Shown here in pieces: positions 1-12,934 of a stretch of DNA of 64,000 nucleotides; position 1 is the first letter of the stretch, and each line of letters starts with the position of its first letter. Location: assembly GCF_014529535.1 (NCBI RefSeq), contig NW_023503293.1, positions 2,636,507 to 2,700,506 on the forward strand. Reading direction: 5' to 3'. The DNA is from Bradysia coprophila (Eukaryota > Arthropoda > Insecta > Diptera > Sciaridae). The position numbers and the translations under genes are program-made. Below the pieces are notes generated by a model. The model saw nothing but the letters and a program-made list of their open reading frames with translations, did no database searches and had not been told where the DNA came from.

Positions 1-40
1 TTTACGCAGTGGTAAAGCTCGAAACTCAGCTGCAACAGAA

Positions 41-1280
41 AAAACATAGCTAACGCCGACCCGTACGAAACACCTATTCGTATCAAAAGCCTTTAATGTG
101 AAACTCTTCATTTCTCTTACTTCATTTTCTTCTCTGCTGAAAAACTATTCTCCCTTTAAAATCACTTACATTATCCACTCTTTGCCTTGTTATCATATAC
201 AACTAAATTGCCGGAGGCAATATAGACAGCCCCGTACGAAGACAAATTTCATAAATTCCTATTTAAACAGCTATATACCGCTATATTTACCTATATTTCA
301 CTGTAAATAAACATTTCACAGAGGAATATGCTATTATATAGCTCTATATGCCTGTATATAGCTCAATATAGCTGTATATAGGTATATATAGATGTCCGTA
401 TATGGAATCCCTGAAACCCCACACACATAACAAATTATTTCCATGTTAACAGAAACTATCAAAGTACAAATTTTCCCACTTTATATCGTTTTACAAAAAT
501 CCAATATGGCCGCCGGCAGCCATTTTGTTAGGAGACCGGAAATAGTACCGACGCTTTACATTCGTTAATACCTTTCAAACAAAAAAAAATTCATGAAATT
601 CGGTCAAAATTTACTCGAGATATTGTCAAAATACACCACGTTCACTGTACTTCCGAGTAGCCAGATAAGAGCTCACTCCAAGAGACCTAGCTCACGCTCC
701 GGAGAACATAATTTCATAAAAAAAAATTTCCCTGATTGGTACGGTCAATACCTATCTAATAAAGCTAAAACAGACGAAATATGTTCAAATGTGGCCGACC
801 TACAAGCAAAAACTGCTTGCCGCCCTGTGCCTGTTCCACACCAAGGGGTCTAACTCACGAGTCGGTCATCCGATTTCCATAAACTTTTTTTTTGTCGATC
901 GGTATTGTAAATACCTTTTATTTGACGTATCACTTACAAGTTTAACGTTTGAATGTCCGAAGATATCTTCGAAAAACCGTAAAGCACTTATTGGGCCACA
1001 GCTCGGGAGGGGTCGATCCAAAATCACTCATCTTCGAACTTAGCCTGTCTTTTGACATTACCAAACGGGAAAAAAAAGAATTTTCAAAATCGGATGCGTT
1101 TTACTCAAGTTATCGTGCAGACAGACAGACGGACAGACGGACATTTTTTTTCGCGGATTTGGCATCTCTAGACAACCACAATAGGTTTCCCCTTACTCAG
1201 GGAGTCCAATTCGACGTGTTACAAACGTATGCGTAAACCTATAAGACCCCAGTACTTCGTACGGGTCTAAACACGATTGT
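41..1280 (+). repeat. Interspersed repeat, family A (long copy)
   Basis: This copy shares its start (AACATAGCTAACGCCGACCC) and its end (a block around CAATTCGACGTGTTACAAAC followed by CTTCGTACGG) with 17693-18180, which is an internally deleted copy of the same element. The interior has a run of imperfect TATAGCTGTATA units near 320-400 and an AGACAGACGGACAGACGG run near 1120. Three overlapping short open frames lie inside, none with a recognisable domain. It is probably a non-autonomous transposable element. The left edge may lie slightly outside the stated start. Confidence 0.7.
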
Positions 1281-1326
1281 CAGATGTGTATACTGAACAC
1301 AACTGATTGAGTCGACTCAAAAATCC

Positions 1327-1555
1327 AAGGTTCTGGAAGAACAGGTTAAGACACTTTCGAGTTGATCACGAAGGCGGTGTGATCAAAATTTTCCTGTAGT
1401 GTTAACTAAGTTTGGAAAATTTTATATGACGATTTCAACTTAAGAAAAAAAAAATGTTTTCAAGTTGACCTTTTAAACAAAATACATGTCTGAATTGTCA
1501 AGATTTGTGTTTCACCCGCCTTCGTAAGTGTATTAACCTGTTCTTTCAGAACCTT
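1327..1555. repeat. MITE-like element, family D, copy 1
   Basis: The ends are inverted: AAGGTTCTGGAAGAACAGGT at the left matches the reverse complement of the right end (ACCTGTTCTTTCAGAACCTT). Inner inverted blocks carry CACGAAGGCGG and CCGCCTTCGTAAG. The same architecture and end sequence recur at 46962-47220. There is no coding capacity, so it is a non-autonomous inverted-repeat element. Confidence 0.75.
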
Positions 1556-4500
1556 GCAAAAATCTGGTGTAGTTGTGTTTTGAGCTGTCACACGGCCTTC
1601 CGGTTAAGACGTTGTTGGGAGCCACCGGTATTTCACTCCTACTAATTTCGTTCCTAGTATACTAGGTTAGTCGCACTGTACAGACGATTCGGAATTCGAA
1701 TTGCTGAATTGCTTAGCGTTCAATGTATTCTGGTTTATTGCTTGCCTGCTAATGGTCAACTTTCGCATGGATCAGGCATTAACTTTTCCTTCCTATGTGT
1801 TCACTGTTCACACTGGGTTTCAATATCGTTTGGCATACTATTTTCAGTTCCATGGTTACCATTGTTCTCAACCCAAGACGCTTGAACTTTACAAATATTG
1901 AACTCGTAATGAGTAAAAAAGCAATATGAGCTGCATCAAAACGAAATATTTTTACCTATAGTGACAATATGACAATAGTCGAACAAAGTTGATTTAAACT
2001 TGCCGGCAAAACCAAAACTCTGTTAACTATATTTGTAAATCATAAAAATCTAAGGAAAATTGCATCGAACGAACAAAAAACTGTTCGCATTCTTTCCTAA
2101 ATCAAATGACAATTCCTATTAACTGCCCCTTCAAAAGTTCCATAATATTTATTTATGATCAAAGGGAATTTATTTTACTTTTGGTCTACTTTCGAGTTGT
2201 ATAAAAATGATGTGACCATTCACATCATAGCTGCAAGCTTAAAACTCTGACTGTGTTATTGAATGTGAGACCGAAAATTCTTGGTCTAAAATTAATACAT
2301 TTACGTGATAAAGGCCGTCCATAAAGTACGTTCACACGAAAAGCAGAGGAGGTTGCCTAAACGTGAGCGAGACGGTCGAAGGACGAAAACGAGGCAACTG
2401 AGAATTTTCTCACCTTTTCGAATTTCCAACGCAATAAATTTGGTTCACGTACCTATGTTACCACCCCGCCACGGTAGTTAAATCTTAAATATTCGAACTT
2501 TGTTGTCTAATATGAATTGGGTACGAAACATAAAATATAAGATTGAAGTTTGCTGAAAGTTATATGTGTTGTACAATAAATGCAAAATACCGAAATCCGT
2601 GTGGACGCTCGTTATGAATGGCCCCATAATCCTTGTAGTTGCGTTGCGAAATATTATAACCATCTGCAGCATATTCAAAATACGTTCCTAAGCGGTTTAG
2701 CGGAGACACATTAAATTCTTATAAAATATGCAAGACCTGCAGAGATTCATCCACCCTCATAATTTTAATATATGAACATATCTGTACTTTCTGAACACAC
2801 AGACAAAATTGGCATTGTAATAGCTTATGGTAAAGAATAAAATGACAAGAGCATTTTGTTAATGCGAAAAATTCTTGAATGGTTCTATGATAGAGTTTTC
2901 ATGAGTACAGTATGATTGTATGCATCAGAATATTTTTTTGGAATTGTGTCCATACATTATTATTATCTGTTACGTACTACGTAATACGTAGTAAGATGAG
3001 AGCATGTGTAATATGAATCATAGTATCTCGGTGTTTAGTGCAATAGGTCCTCGACGCCATCTCATTAACACATCGATCATTTTACAGTTCAGGTAGAGTA
3101 AATTGTTATTAACCTTTCACAAACGGCAGGCATATCGGTAGTACCATTTGATTGATGTTGATTTAATAGTAGATTATGCACCTCTGTCCACTTGTTTATT
3201 TAGACACTTGGGGAGTTATGGCATGAGCCAAATGCGAATGTTATAACCCCAAGAAATAATAGCACTTTTTCACTGCTATTATTTCACCTAGGTAGATAGG
3301 CGCGTGAATACGTACACGTCTCTTATATACAGGCTTATAGCAGCAATGTACTATTACTTCATTTCTTTTAACATGCACCTGGCAATTGTGTGGACACAAT
3401 TGTTAGAGTTAAATATATATCGATAACCTTTAGCCATCCGTAAAAGAAAAGGTTGAAATTGATTATCTTTTTCGGCCATAATTCCGGGTTCATTTGACCG
3501 GCTTTGTTCGGAATCGCAAGTGTTTGAATCGGTAAATTAAACCTATCAGGTTCCTACATCATACGGGGTTAAATAGCTATTTTACTAACATGTGCCCAAA
3601 TTGAAATTTGTCAACCAGAGGCGAGGCCGACGTTTGAAAAAATGAAGATCCCACTACTGTACATAAAAACTTGTTGCTAACTTGTGCCTAAACTGGAATC
3701 TTTAAATCTATTGTGCAAAATTTCCATTTAGGCTCATGTCAGCAAAATAGCCATTTTAACACAATATTTTACTTCACTACTTCACCATGGGTCGGGTTTG
3801 CGATAACTTAAGATTTGACGGAATACGTATTTAGCTTGTGCCAAGATACAGTTTGGTATGTTAAAAATAACAAAATAACAAAAAAGAGTTGAAAATCTTA
3901 CCTGTTGCAGAAATGTTGCGAAAGAAGTTTTGGTCTCATACTTTATCTATAAGTTCCACTAGCTTACTAAAGACATATACTTCCTAGAGACCTCACATAA
4001 ACAATCTTCAGCTTATGATTTTCATCGAAATATGTTGTATGAGGTATCGTTGAAAAGGTAACGACATTTAATATTGGTTAGAAGTTCGGAGAAATCGACA
4101 AAAAACGCATCCAATAAATGGATAATGAATCTACCCGAATGAGAATGTAGCACATCGGTTTCATCTTGATTGGTCACTAGAGTCGAGGTTTGCGGGAAAA
4201 CATACCGAATGCAATAAAAAATTAAAAATATTTTGTGGAATGTTATGGTCGCTAATGATTAGCGCCTCTAACTCATAAATTATTGTGGAAAAACTCTTAG
4301 TAAGATTGACCATCTTCCTGCAACCATGAAAAAGATGAATATTTATTGTCACATCAAGTTGAACGAATTTTTTACGCCGTAAATTTATTTTCGTTCAATT
4401 TCCTTGTCTGCTTCTCTCGTTTCTTTACCTGTCGAAATACCTCATTCATCCAATAAATTATTTTCTATGATGGAAAATCCAATTTGTTGGCGTAAATTTT

Positions 4501-4873
4501 TGAAAATTGACTTTGACTTCATTTATGTTTCACTTTTGTTTTGCAATTTTGCTTGTGCAAGGGAGGGTTGTTCATGGGTGTGAAATTGTTGAAGTGATAA
4601 ACTTCTATTCTCATACGTAATACATTGTGTTGTGTACTGTACTCAATGCATACATGTATATATTGAACAGTAAATAAATTTGGTTAAAAATACAATAGAA
4701 TTTACCTTTCAAGAAAATATTTGTTTTATTTAATGCTTTTTCAAGTTTGGTTAGAAAGTTTGTAACATATCGTCGAATTTTAAAGAAAGTATGTGTCACC
4801 ACAGATGTAGATAATAATTCTGATAAATTAGCTATTTTAATATCTACTGGTGTGTGGATTTAAACAACAATTA
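1556..4873. other. Gene-poor stretch
   Basis: I see no convincing gene here. Open frames are short and unrecognisable, and base composition is AT-rich with scattered poly-A/T. A small palindrome (ACGTACTACGTAATACGTAGT) lies near 2970. The stretch 3640-3770 contains loosely inverted copies of a sentence built around 'TTGTGCCTAAACTGGAA', suggesting another decayed foldback. Confidence 0.5.
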
Positions 4874-4938
4874 CAGGCGTCGAAAACTGTACTTTTCATG
4901 TTTCAGGCACTACTTTCGACGCCCTCATCATGTAATAG
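4874..4938 (+). repeat. Partial family B repeat
   Basis: Only the left hairpin of family B is present: GGCGTCGAAAACTGTACTTT, a short spacer with TTTCATG, then CTACTTTCGACGCCC. It matches the starts of the copies at 12724 and 17383. The two halves are inverted (GGCGTCGAAA / TTTCGACGCC), so this is itself a foldback unit. Confidence 0.7.
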
Positions 4939-6751
4939 TAATTTTCTGACGCATGCTTATTGTACATTACTGTCTTATTAACGACGCATATCCTGGCCGC
5001 AAGACATCAAAGGGCTTTCTTAGCGAATGAACCAGAAAAAACATTTTTGAGCATCAGTTTGGACACTCAGTGTTTATATACTTTGGATCTAGATATTCAA
5101 AGCTTCAATTGGAATCGGAATAATATTATAAAAACGACTAGGCGCTATCAACAACGACGACAAGGATATGCGATTAACTTCGCCTCGTGTTCTCTAGCGC
5201 ATGACAAAAATATTGAATTGAGTTATTTTGTACCAAACACTAAGTCCTAGTGACTAGTACCTAGTTACTTCGCACGAAATCGAGAAAACAACACACAGTT
5301 GGGTATTGAAAAGAGGGTCGGAATATGAATATGTCCATATTTTCATAGCTCTAGATTGACCTAGCCAAAACACAGAAAACAAATTAAACCGTACGATGTG
5401 TAACTAAATTCTTTACCATACATTTCGTAATTTATTTTGTCTTTACTTTATGTACGAAATCGTGCTGTAATACTCTCATACTTCACCGACAAATGTACAG
5501 AGATTTAACATGTATCTTTAAATCGGAGTCAAGTCTAAGTCAAAATTTTATTTTTACCAGTGGTGATCTGATCAGGGCTTATTTTAGAGAATTTTAATTC
5601 TGAAAAAATTTCAAATAATCCCGAAAAAAAAAATAAAAAATTTTCCGAATTAAAATTCCTTGGTGTTAAGTAAGTGAGATCAATCAGTGTCATTAATTCA
5701 CTTGGAATTGCTGACTCTATTTACGACATTACTATTGTGAAGATCGATTTTGCGTTACTGACGTCGACAAATACGCAGCGTTTTGCATTTGAAGTCGCTT
5801 TTGTGGCTACATAATTACTATTGTCGTGACGAATGTCTAAATGAGAAGTTTGAACGGAAAATTGTGAAACCGAAACGAATGATCGATAGAGACATGCAAG
5901 CTTCAAGACTTTATTTATGAATGCAAATTTACAATTCACGCTGTGCGGTCGAAATTCAAAATCTTTCTCACGCAAATCTTTCTAATGCAGCGTCATTTTC
6001 ATACAAGGAAGCGTTGAAATGTATTTTTCGGTTAACTTTATGATCGACTCGTTCACTTGAAATTCAAATATTAGGCACACTTACGGCGTGAATTTTAACT
6101 ACAAAAGCAACAAAATATAAATTTTGTAAATGAAGCATAAAAACTTCAAGAGTTCACCGGTAGATGTGAGATGTTTGGTTTAACATAGAGAGACCGCAAT
6201 ATCTCTACATCCTTGGATCGATTAACCAAAGTGTTGACTAAAGTGTTGACATTTAACACGTTTTGTTTAGTCAGACGTGAATATATGAATGTGTCGCTGA
6301 GCGAAATTTTTTTGCAAATCGTTTAATGCACTAGGGCGATAATAGTTACTTAAGACATCGAATGCAAAGTGCATCGTGAGGCTCACGATGTGACCCTAAT
6401 AAAGTACTTTCCACCGAAATTGATACAACGATTTCTGCAACGACATCTAAAGTTTCAAAATTTTGCACATTGTGATGCTGAGTTGCATAATAACTATTTC
6501 AATATATGTGTAGCAACGGTGTTGTTTTAAGGACTGTGATATGAGATCTTATTAATTGCATCCTAATGGGAAAGGCCGTAGCCTTAAGGATTATCTGATA
6601 AATAATTATGTTATTGCCACCCGGAATATTGTTGTTTGTTACATGTCTATTTCCCACCCGCGGAAAACGGTCATTACATGTGGACTTCATTAAAATTCAT
6701 TTTCATGCCTTGGGCAAAAATTACGGAATTTTTCTCGTAATTTGGGCCCTC
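4939..6751. other. Unassigned DNA with one 96-codon open frame
   Basis: An open frame at 4960-5250 (+) directly follows the partial B repeat. It encodes no recognisable domain and has no obvious splice partner. The rest is AT-rich with no supportable gene. The frame may be a transposon relic or chance. Confidence 0.35.
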
Positions 6752-6888
6752 GGCATGAAAAGTTGTATACGCATCTGTTGTGGACGGTTTATTTTAGGCA
6801 CTTTCGCTTGTCGCCCTCACTTCGTTCGGGCTACAACTCGCGAAATTGCCTAAAATATACCGTCCACAACAGATACGTAAATAACTAT
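6752..6888. repeat. Palindromic element, family C, copy 1
   Basis: The left arm (CATCTGTTGTGGACGG then TTTTAGGCACTTTCGC) and right arm (GCGAAATTGCCTAAAATAT then CCGTCCACAACAGATACG) are inverted copies about 45 bp long. They flank a second nested palindrome whose loop reads CACTTCGTTCGGG. The same plan recurs at 36066 and 39392. Confidence 0.8.
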
Positions 6889-7865
6889 TATCAGGGAGAT
6901 TTTCATTACATACCAGCAAAAAATGTATCACATGAAATATTTTTTAGGTGTTTACAGCATTGAAATCAAAAGAGTTAGTTAGTCGCGATGTTGTTTTAGT
7001 ATTGATACCACAAACTTTGTGACTTGAATTGAATGCATACCAATGTGCTTACATTCATCAATTCATCAAAAAATTTAGAAAAAAATAAATACAAAAAACA
7101 AAAAATAAATGTGACTGTCAATTTTTTCAATTTCGACGAACACCTATGCGACAAACAATTTTAATTTAGGTACTTTTCACTTAAGGTCCCTGACCGTGAT
7201 TTGTGGTATTGTGACAATTTTTAACTTTATGCGTCATTTTCTTGGAATCATTTTATATCCAGGAGTAGTGGCTAACTTTGTGAAGATTAAACATTTTGCT
7301 TAGTAGTTAATCAATAATCAATAAATAATTGAAAAATTTCTTTAAGTTTGATCAATACCCTCCCTAGCAACCAAACTACAATTATTAAGGTGCTAAATAC
7401 GTTTATGAATCACTGCTACTTTGTTCGCTCGTGTTGTTGTTGTTGTTGTTTTGAAACCATATTAAAAATCAGCGTTTCTCAAACTTATTTTCCCCACTAA
7501 AGCGATTTTTTGAGAGAGTTTGGATGCTAGAGATAGTATTGGTTTAATATTTTAATTGGATCGAGCTTGGCGGTATGGTGTCCGTGATTTGTGGTATTTT
7601 ATATAAATTTCAATATAGACCGATATTTGGAGGTATTCCAAAACGTTATACAAATCATACCGCAAATCAAGGTCCAATAGAATCGTGATTTGCGGTATAA
7701 TTTGTTTTACATGTAAATTTACATAAGCAAATCATTGTCAGATTTTCGCATCCACAAATCCTTATTTTTAAAAAAACACTCAACACTTCACAGCGAAATT
7801 TATTGTTATATCAACAAAATCAACAATTATAGATCAGTGTCAAATAGCGGTTTCTTCTCTCAAAA
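6889..7865. other. Unassigned DNA with short repeated motif
   Basis: No gene is supportable. The motif CCGTGATTTGTGGTAT occurs near 7193 and 7580, and related ATCGTGATTTGCGGTAT near 7683, with a reverse-oriented form (ATACCGCAAATCA) near 7658. This suggests a degraded foldback repeat. A (TGT)n microsatellite lies at about 7430-7450. Confidence 0.45.
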
Positions 7866-8028
7866 AGTGTCAAATGAGTTGTCAATTTCACAAAGCTAAC
7901 CTCAAAAGATGTTTCGTTCGCAGAGCCGCCCCTTGAAATGTATGGAAATTTGTGCGGCGTCTCACCATCCAATACTTTTTTTGTTCGATTTGAGGTTAGC
8001 TTTGTGAAAATGACAACTTATTTGACAG
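7866..8028. repeat. Inverted-repeat element with ~40-bp arms
   Basis: The left arm (AGTTGTCAATTTCACAAAGC then TAACCTCAAA, preceded by TGTCAAATG) is the near-perfect reverse complement of the right arm (TTTGAGGTTAGCTTTGTGAA then AATGACAACT and TATTTGACA). The ~80-bp centre carries GTTCGCAGAGCCGCCCC and a poly-T tract. It is probably a MITE. Confidence 0.75.
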
Positions 8029-8448
8029 CTCAAATTACATTGACAATTATCTATTACGCAAAATAAGTTTCTTCCAAGTAACTGTAAACACGAACTTTGA
8101 CAACTCGAACAACGACAATTTCATCCACAGCAACGTCGTTTACGTGACATTTCATACAAATAAAGCAACGTCGCCTTCGCGATTTACACAGAACTATTAT
8201 TGAGGTTATATGAATCTAGCAACTCGCAAAAACAACATGTCGACACAACAGGATTACAGCGATGCTTTCGGGATTAATGTTATGAAGAAGTTGTGAGCCG
8301 ATTTCATGGGACTAGACTAGATTCGTTTCAATGCAACAACATATTATTTTGTTGTATCGGTATTTTCTATGCATATTATGAGTCTGGCAGTGAATGAAAT
8401 AGCGCGACATAAATATTGTGAAATCATGCATTAATTTAGAATAATCTT

Positions 8449-8807
8449 TTGATATTCAAGAATCTGACAAGTGTCTTCTCGAACACTTTTGATTTTGAAC
8501 TGCCAGGTCATTGGGTGGGAAAATGTACTCGTAACAATATTAATCTGGTTGACTTAGCAATAAAACAGCATACATTGGATGCTGCTTGGCAGTACATTAC
8601 ACTCAGATTCAATTTTGTGAACTTGCGAACTCCCTCGTGTGGTGTTACTGCCAGCAACAACGTACAGATGCCACCGCCATGTTCATCACAGCTGACACAT
8701 CGAATCTAAGCCAACGTCATGCTACACAGAGAGCCCATCAGCCATTCATTCGGAATTTTCTATTGAACGGAACACACGCCGAACGAAGCGGCTTTCGTAT
8801 TTATTAG
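8449..8807 (+). other. Coding-like stretch, unrecognised
   Basis: The frame 8449-8709 (86 codons) and an overlapping frame 8586-8807 show non-AT-biased codons and a mixed amino-acid composition, including a GHWVGKCTRNN segment. I recognise no domain and see no splice partners. A transposon relic is the simplest reading. Confidence 0.3.
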
Positions 8808-9090
8808 TTTTTTCGTATCGAATCATCACTGTAAGACTCGGTTTGTAAAGTAGATTATGTGTCGCATAGTTGTCCAAGTGTAGTCAAACACAATATGTAA
8901 GTTTCCATTACTTAGAAGTGTACTGTGTACATAACCTAATTTCGTGGAATTCAGAATTTTGTAGCTTTACATCAAGTCCACCGTACAATAAATCGTTTCG
9001 TATGACGCTTGATTGCTTACTCAATTCCCCTGACTACACGCCCGACCAGCAAGACACAGAACTCGACTGTCCTTCCCCCGTGGAATCAAC

Positions 9091-9224
9091 ATGTGGTTTT
9101 AGGCACCTCGCTTCGTAAACGGTTATTTTGACTCATGTAGATGCATACCTTGCCTTCGGCTTGGATATGCAAACTCTACACTTGTCAAAATAAGCGTTTA
9201 CAAAGCGAGTTGCTTAAAACCACA
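9091..9224. repeat. Foldback element related to family C
   Basis: The left end TGTGGTTTTAGGCACCTCGC, followed by a TTATTTTGAC block, is matched in inverse by the right end (GTCAAAATAAG, then GCGAGTTGCTTAAAACCACA). Arms are about 55 bp and flank a nested hairpin (GCATACCTTGCCTTCGGCTT). The TTAGGCACCTCGCTTCG block resembles the C-family arm. Confidence 0.75.
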
Positions 9225-12200
9225 AGAGTGAGTTCGACTGGTATCACAAAATTGATCAGTCATGTAATGAACTACCTCCGCAGCATCCAATGTAATCCAC
9301 TATCTACCCTGAAAATTCCAACACCAGCCCAAATAAAATTAACATATTTTCATACAATCTTACAAATTTGTGGATTTTCTTATAGTCCAATTTTTTGTGT
9401 TTGATGATGTATGCGTAATATACGCTCATACCTATATTGAAGCCTAATATAAGTCAATCAGAGCTAAATGCACGACTTGAGTGACTATACCGAAAACTGG
9501 ACTATAATCAGTCATACTGGATGGCGAAAACGCATCTATAACTTCTCTAATAACAAAAGAGGTTTACAGTTTGCTCACACATAACATAACATCGTCATTG
9601 AAAATATAAAAAAAAAGAATATTTCAACAACAAAAAAGCAAAAATTACTACAGAGATGTACTATACGGAAGGTTCGTGCAATGATTTTGTTTTAGTCTAT
9701 TTTCTTATTTGCATTTACGCCACGCCCCACCGAAGGCACGTAAAGGGTTTTTACTTCATCAAAATGTTGGAGCATGCTGATGATTGGGAGGTTTAACATT
9801 CAATCGCCGGCAAAGACTTTATCTGCTCAATGTTCATTTTCATCAATATATGGTACAATAAGTCTTGAAAATCTAAAAATACACAAAAAAAAATTGAATT
9901 TAACTTACCAAATAAAGCTTACACTTTTGCAATATCTCTTTGTTAAAATTTTTTTGCTTTTTTTATTTAAAGCATTCACATATTGTGTTCTTGGTGTTCC
10001 TTATTCGTGAACTGTCTGTCTGAACACAAAAGGAAAAATGAAATATCATAAAGGCAGAAGATATTACAACAAAGTCTGAGTGCATTTTTCCTAACAAAGG
10101 AAAATTGATTTTTTTTACCGGCTGATGGTATTAAAAGGTAAAGAAAATCCTCTTTGTAGCTAAAGTACTTTATGCTTCTTTTACCCAATAAAATATTTGT
10201 GCGATGTGGTTGGTTTCGCCTAATCTTTTTATACATTCTCTTCGAATATAAATTATGTGCGAATAATGGAAAACTGTGTCCATATGCTTGCAGTTTAACA
10301 GTACCTATAGATATAGATTAGACGATAGATAATCCACTGTTGGGTAAGGATACTGGACTGTATTCAATCTAATATTAAATAACATGAACACAAAGTTGAT
10401 TGGATTAAAAATGTTGATCCATTTGAAAATATGATTTATTGATTTATCGACGTGTTTTATTTATATACTCATTAATAATGTTGAACCATTCACCATCGAT
10501 ATAATAAGAAAACCTACAAACAGTCGATCAGAATTATTTGTTTTTTTTTTATTCTTCTGTAAAATTATTGTAGGGAAATACCGTCAACGTATCAACATTT
10601 TGTTATACGGATATGATAAATAAAAGGGCGGTCCATTGTGAACTAGCAAATACACTAAGATATTTGTGCAACACACTTGTTTGATTCCCAATCAGAGGCG
10701 TTTCGAATATGCGCATTTTCGCATTTTCATATTATTGCGGGTTGAATCATTTTTCCCTATAACGGATTATATCGTGTTTTTCCTTGTAAGTTTAAGATAT
10801 GTTGCACTTTGTATTTATGTTTAGTGTGTTGCGGATACGTCGACGAAATTGGTTGATTTCTTCAGGAGTTTTGTAAAGAATTTTATTTTTTCTTTAAACA
10901 TAATAGTGTGTGGTTGAGCTCAAGAGTATGTCGTTAGAAATAAATTTGTTTAAACGAGAGAAAAATTTCAAATAAAATATTGAAAAGTGTTCCTTTAAAA
11001 AAAAGTTAAATTAATTTTGTCGGATTTGACATTTTTTAAAACAACAATTAGTGTGTCTTTTCGAATGTGCTTTTTAAAACAATTTAAAAAAAAAACGATC
11101 ACTCGAATACATAATGAAAATTTAAATGTAAAAAATTGCTGTACAACTTAGCGATAGTTAAGTTTTCTGTCCCAAGCTATGAAATATGATTCTTTTGTAA
11201 AGTTGCGAATTCAAAGCGGGTAATAAGTGCAAAACCTTAATTGAACTTTGTAAATTGTTGTGAAGCCCCGCGTAGGTTTAGTGTGTCGGCTATTAAGGGA
11301 GAGCCTATGCCTATGCTTAGAGCTGTCAAATGGATACACAAATTTGTCCGTCCATCCGAATTACATATCATTCTACATCCGAGTAGCAGTACTCACTCTC
11401 ACTCCAATGGCTCCAAAGGTCCCAAAGACCAAAAAGGTCAAGATCCAGTAAGCCGATCTTCATAGAACTATTTCACATTTGATTTGAAGTGACAAAGTCT
11501 TACTCTTTCACAAACTATTTATTCAACACTTCGTAGTAAGAAAAACCTGACAAATCTGTCCCAATTTGACCGATTTCGGTCATCTGCGAACTTCGCGGCG
11601 CAAAAAATGATAGCAAAAAGCTGGAATCGAACTCAGTACATTCAAGTTAAATTCGAATGACTGATACGAAATGTTGGGCAAAGTGTTTCTCTGGTGAAAA
11701 AATCTTAAAATTTTACGCAGGCTAAACGAGATTGTTTTATTTTTAGAGAACTTTAACATACATACATCGAATTTATGATTTAAGAACACTTTTAGACCAA
11801 AGCTTACGTTGGTGGAATTTTATGACAATCTTCGTGCGAGGCTATTAGCGCAACGTTCTTAACTGTGTCACGTTTAATAACAAGTCGTTACAAATCAAGC
11901 GAAAGTAATTCTATTGTAAGCTCATGCAGGGTGATAAAATGTGTTAATTTAGAACAGTGAAAAACAGAAATCGTGTTAATAATTCAAATCGGCACAGGAT
12001 TTATTAAAACTACAGCTACAATTTTCCAGCGTGTTAATTTTAATTTCGGTGAAAGAGAAAAATAAAATTGCCAGTCCTCACAACAAAAACTGTATTTTTG
12101 AGCGACAGAAATAAAGAACAGTTCTACTTAGAAAATGCAGAATGCAGAAATAATCGAAAAACTTGGTCCCTTAGTTTGAGAATAATTGATTCATTATCTG

Positions 12201-12723
12201 CACAACCATTGTAGATTAGAAATAAAATTTTCTTTGATACGAATGTTTTTAAAATGTGGCTTGTATCGTTGACAATGCACAAATTCTAGAAGTCGGATCA
12301 ACGTTGATGGAAAAAGTGTTTCCTTCCCGGAAGTTGAAATAAGAAAAATTTTCCAATTTGGGAGAGAAATTTTCAGTTTCTAAATTTTACATCGGATGTG
12401 CACAGAACTGTAAAGACTTCCTATGAGCGAGGTACCCGGGTTCCTGCACTTTTTCCATCTGCGCGTAAAACCAGCCAAAAGTGAAAACTTATTTCACACT
12501 TCGTTACAGGGAGAGACAAAATTCGACATGTTTTCTAGTTTAAGAGTGGTTGTGGTTTGTAATTGATTCCACAAGAATTTCGTTGAACAAATGAAAAACT
12601 AGATTTTTGTTAGACACGCGCTCGGAACAAGAATTAAATACAAAAAAAATCTCGATTGGTATTTGCTAAAGAAATTGTGAGTGGAATCATTAAACCACAA
12701 CAACTTTTGAATCATAAAACACT
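9225..12723. other. Gene-poor stretch
   Basis: No gene is established. A 41-nt open start at 11407-11447 (beginning MAPKVPKTKK) runs into a GTAAGC donor-like site and could be a first coding exon, but no partner exon is evident. Several poly-A/T tracts and short unrecognisable frames fill the rest. Confidence 0.4.
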
Positions 12724-12934
12724 TTTACACGCTACATGCGTCGAAAACCGTACTTTTCATGTTTCAAGCACTACTTTCGACGCCCTTAGCATGTAAAATA
12801 CATTACATAACTCGGGATAAAAAATGAAAAGTCTTATTTTCGTGTGTATATTGAACTCGGCTTCGCCCCGGATCAACGAAATTCACACGAAAACTCTACT
12901 TTTCATCTTTTTATCCCTAGTCATGTAAAATACT
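12724..12934 (+). repeat. Family B repeat, full-length copy
   Basis: The copy begins at CACGCTACATGCGTCGAAAA, passes through CGACGCCCTTAGCATGTAAA, ACTCGGCTTCGCC and GATCAACGAAATTCACACG, and ends at TTTTTATCCCTAGTCATGTA. Two successive internal hairpins are visible: GCGTCGAAA/TTTCGACGC, and an outer pair GAAAAGT..CGTGTG / CACACGAAAACTCTACTTTTC. Open frames across it are artefacts of the repeat. Confidence 0.8.
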
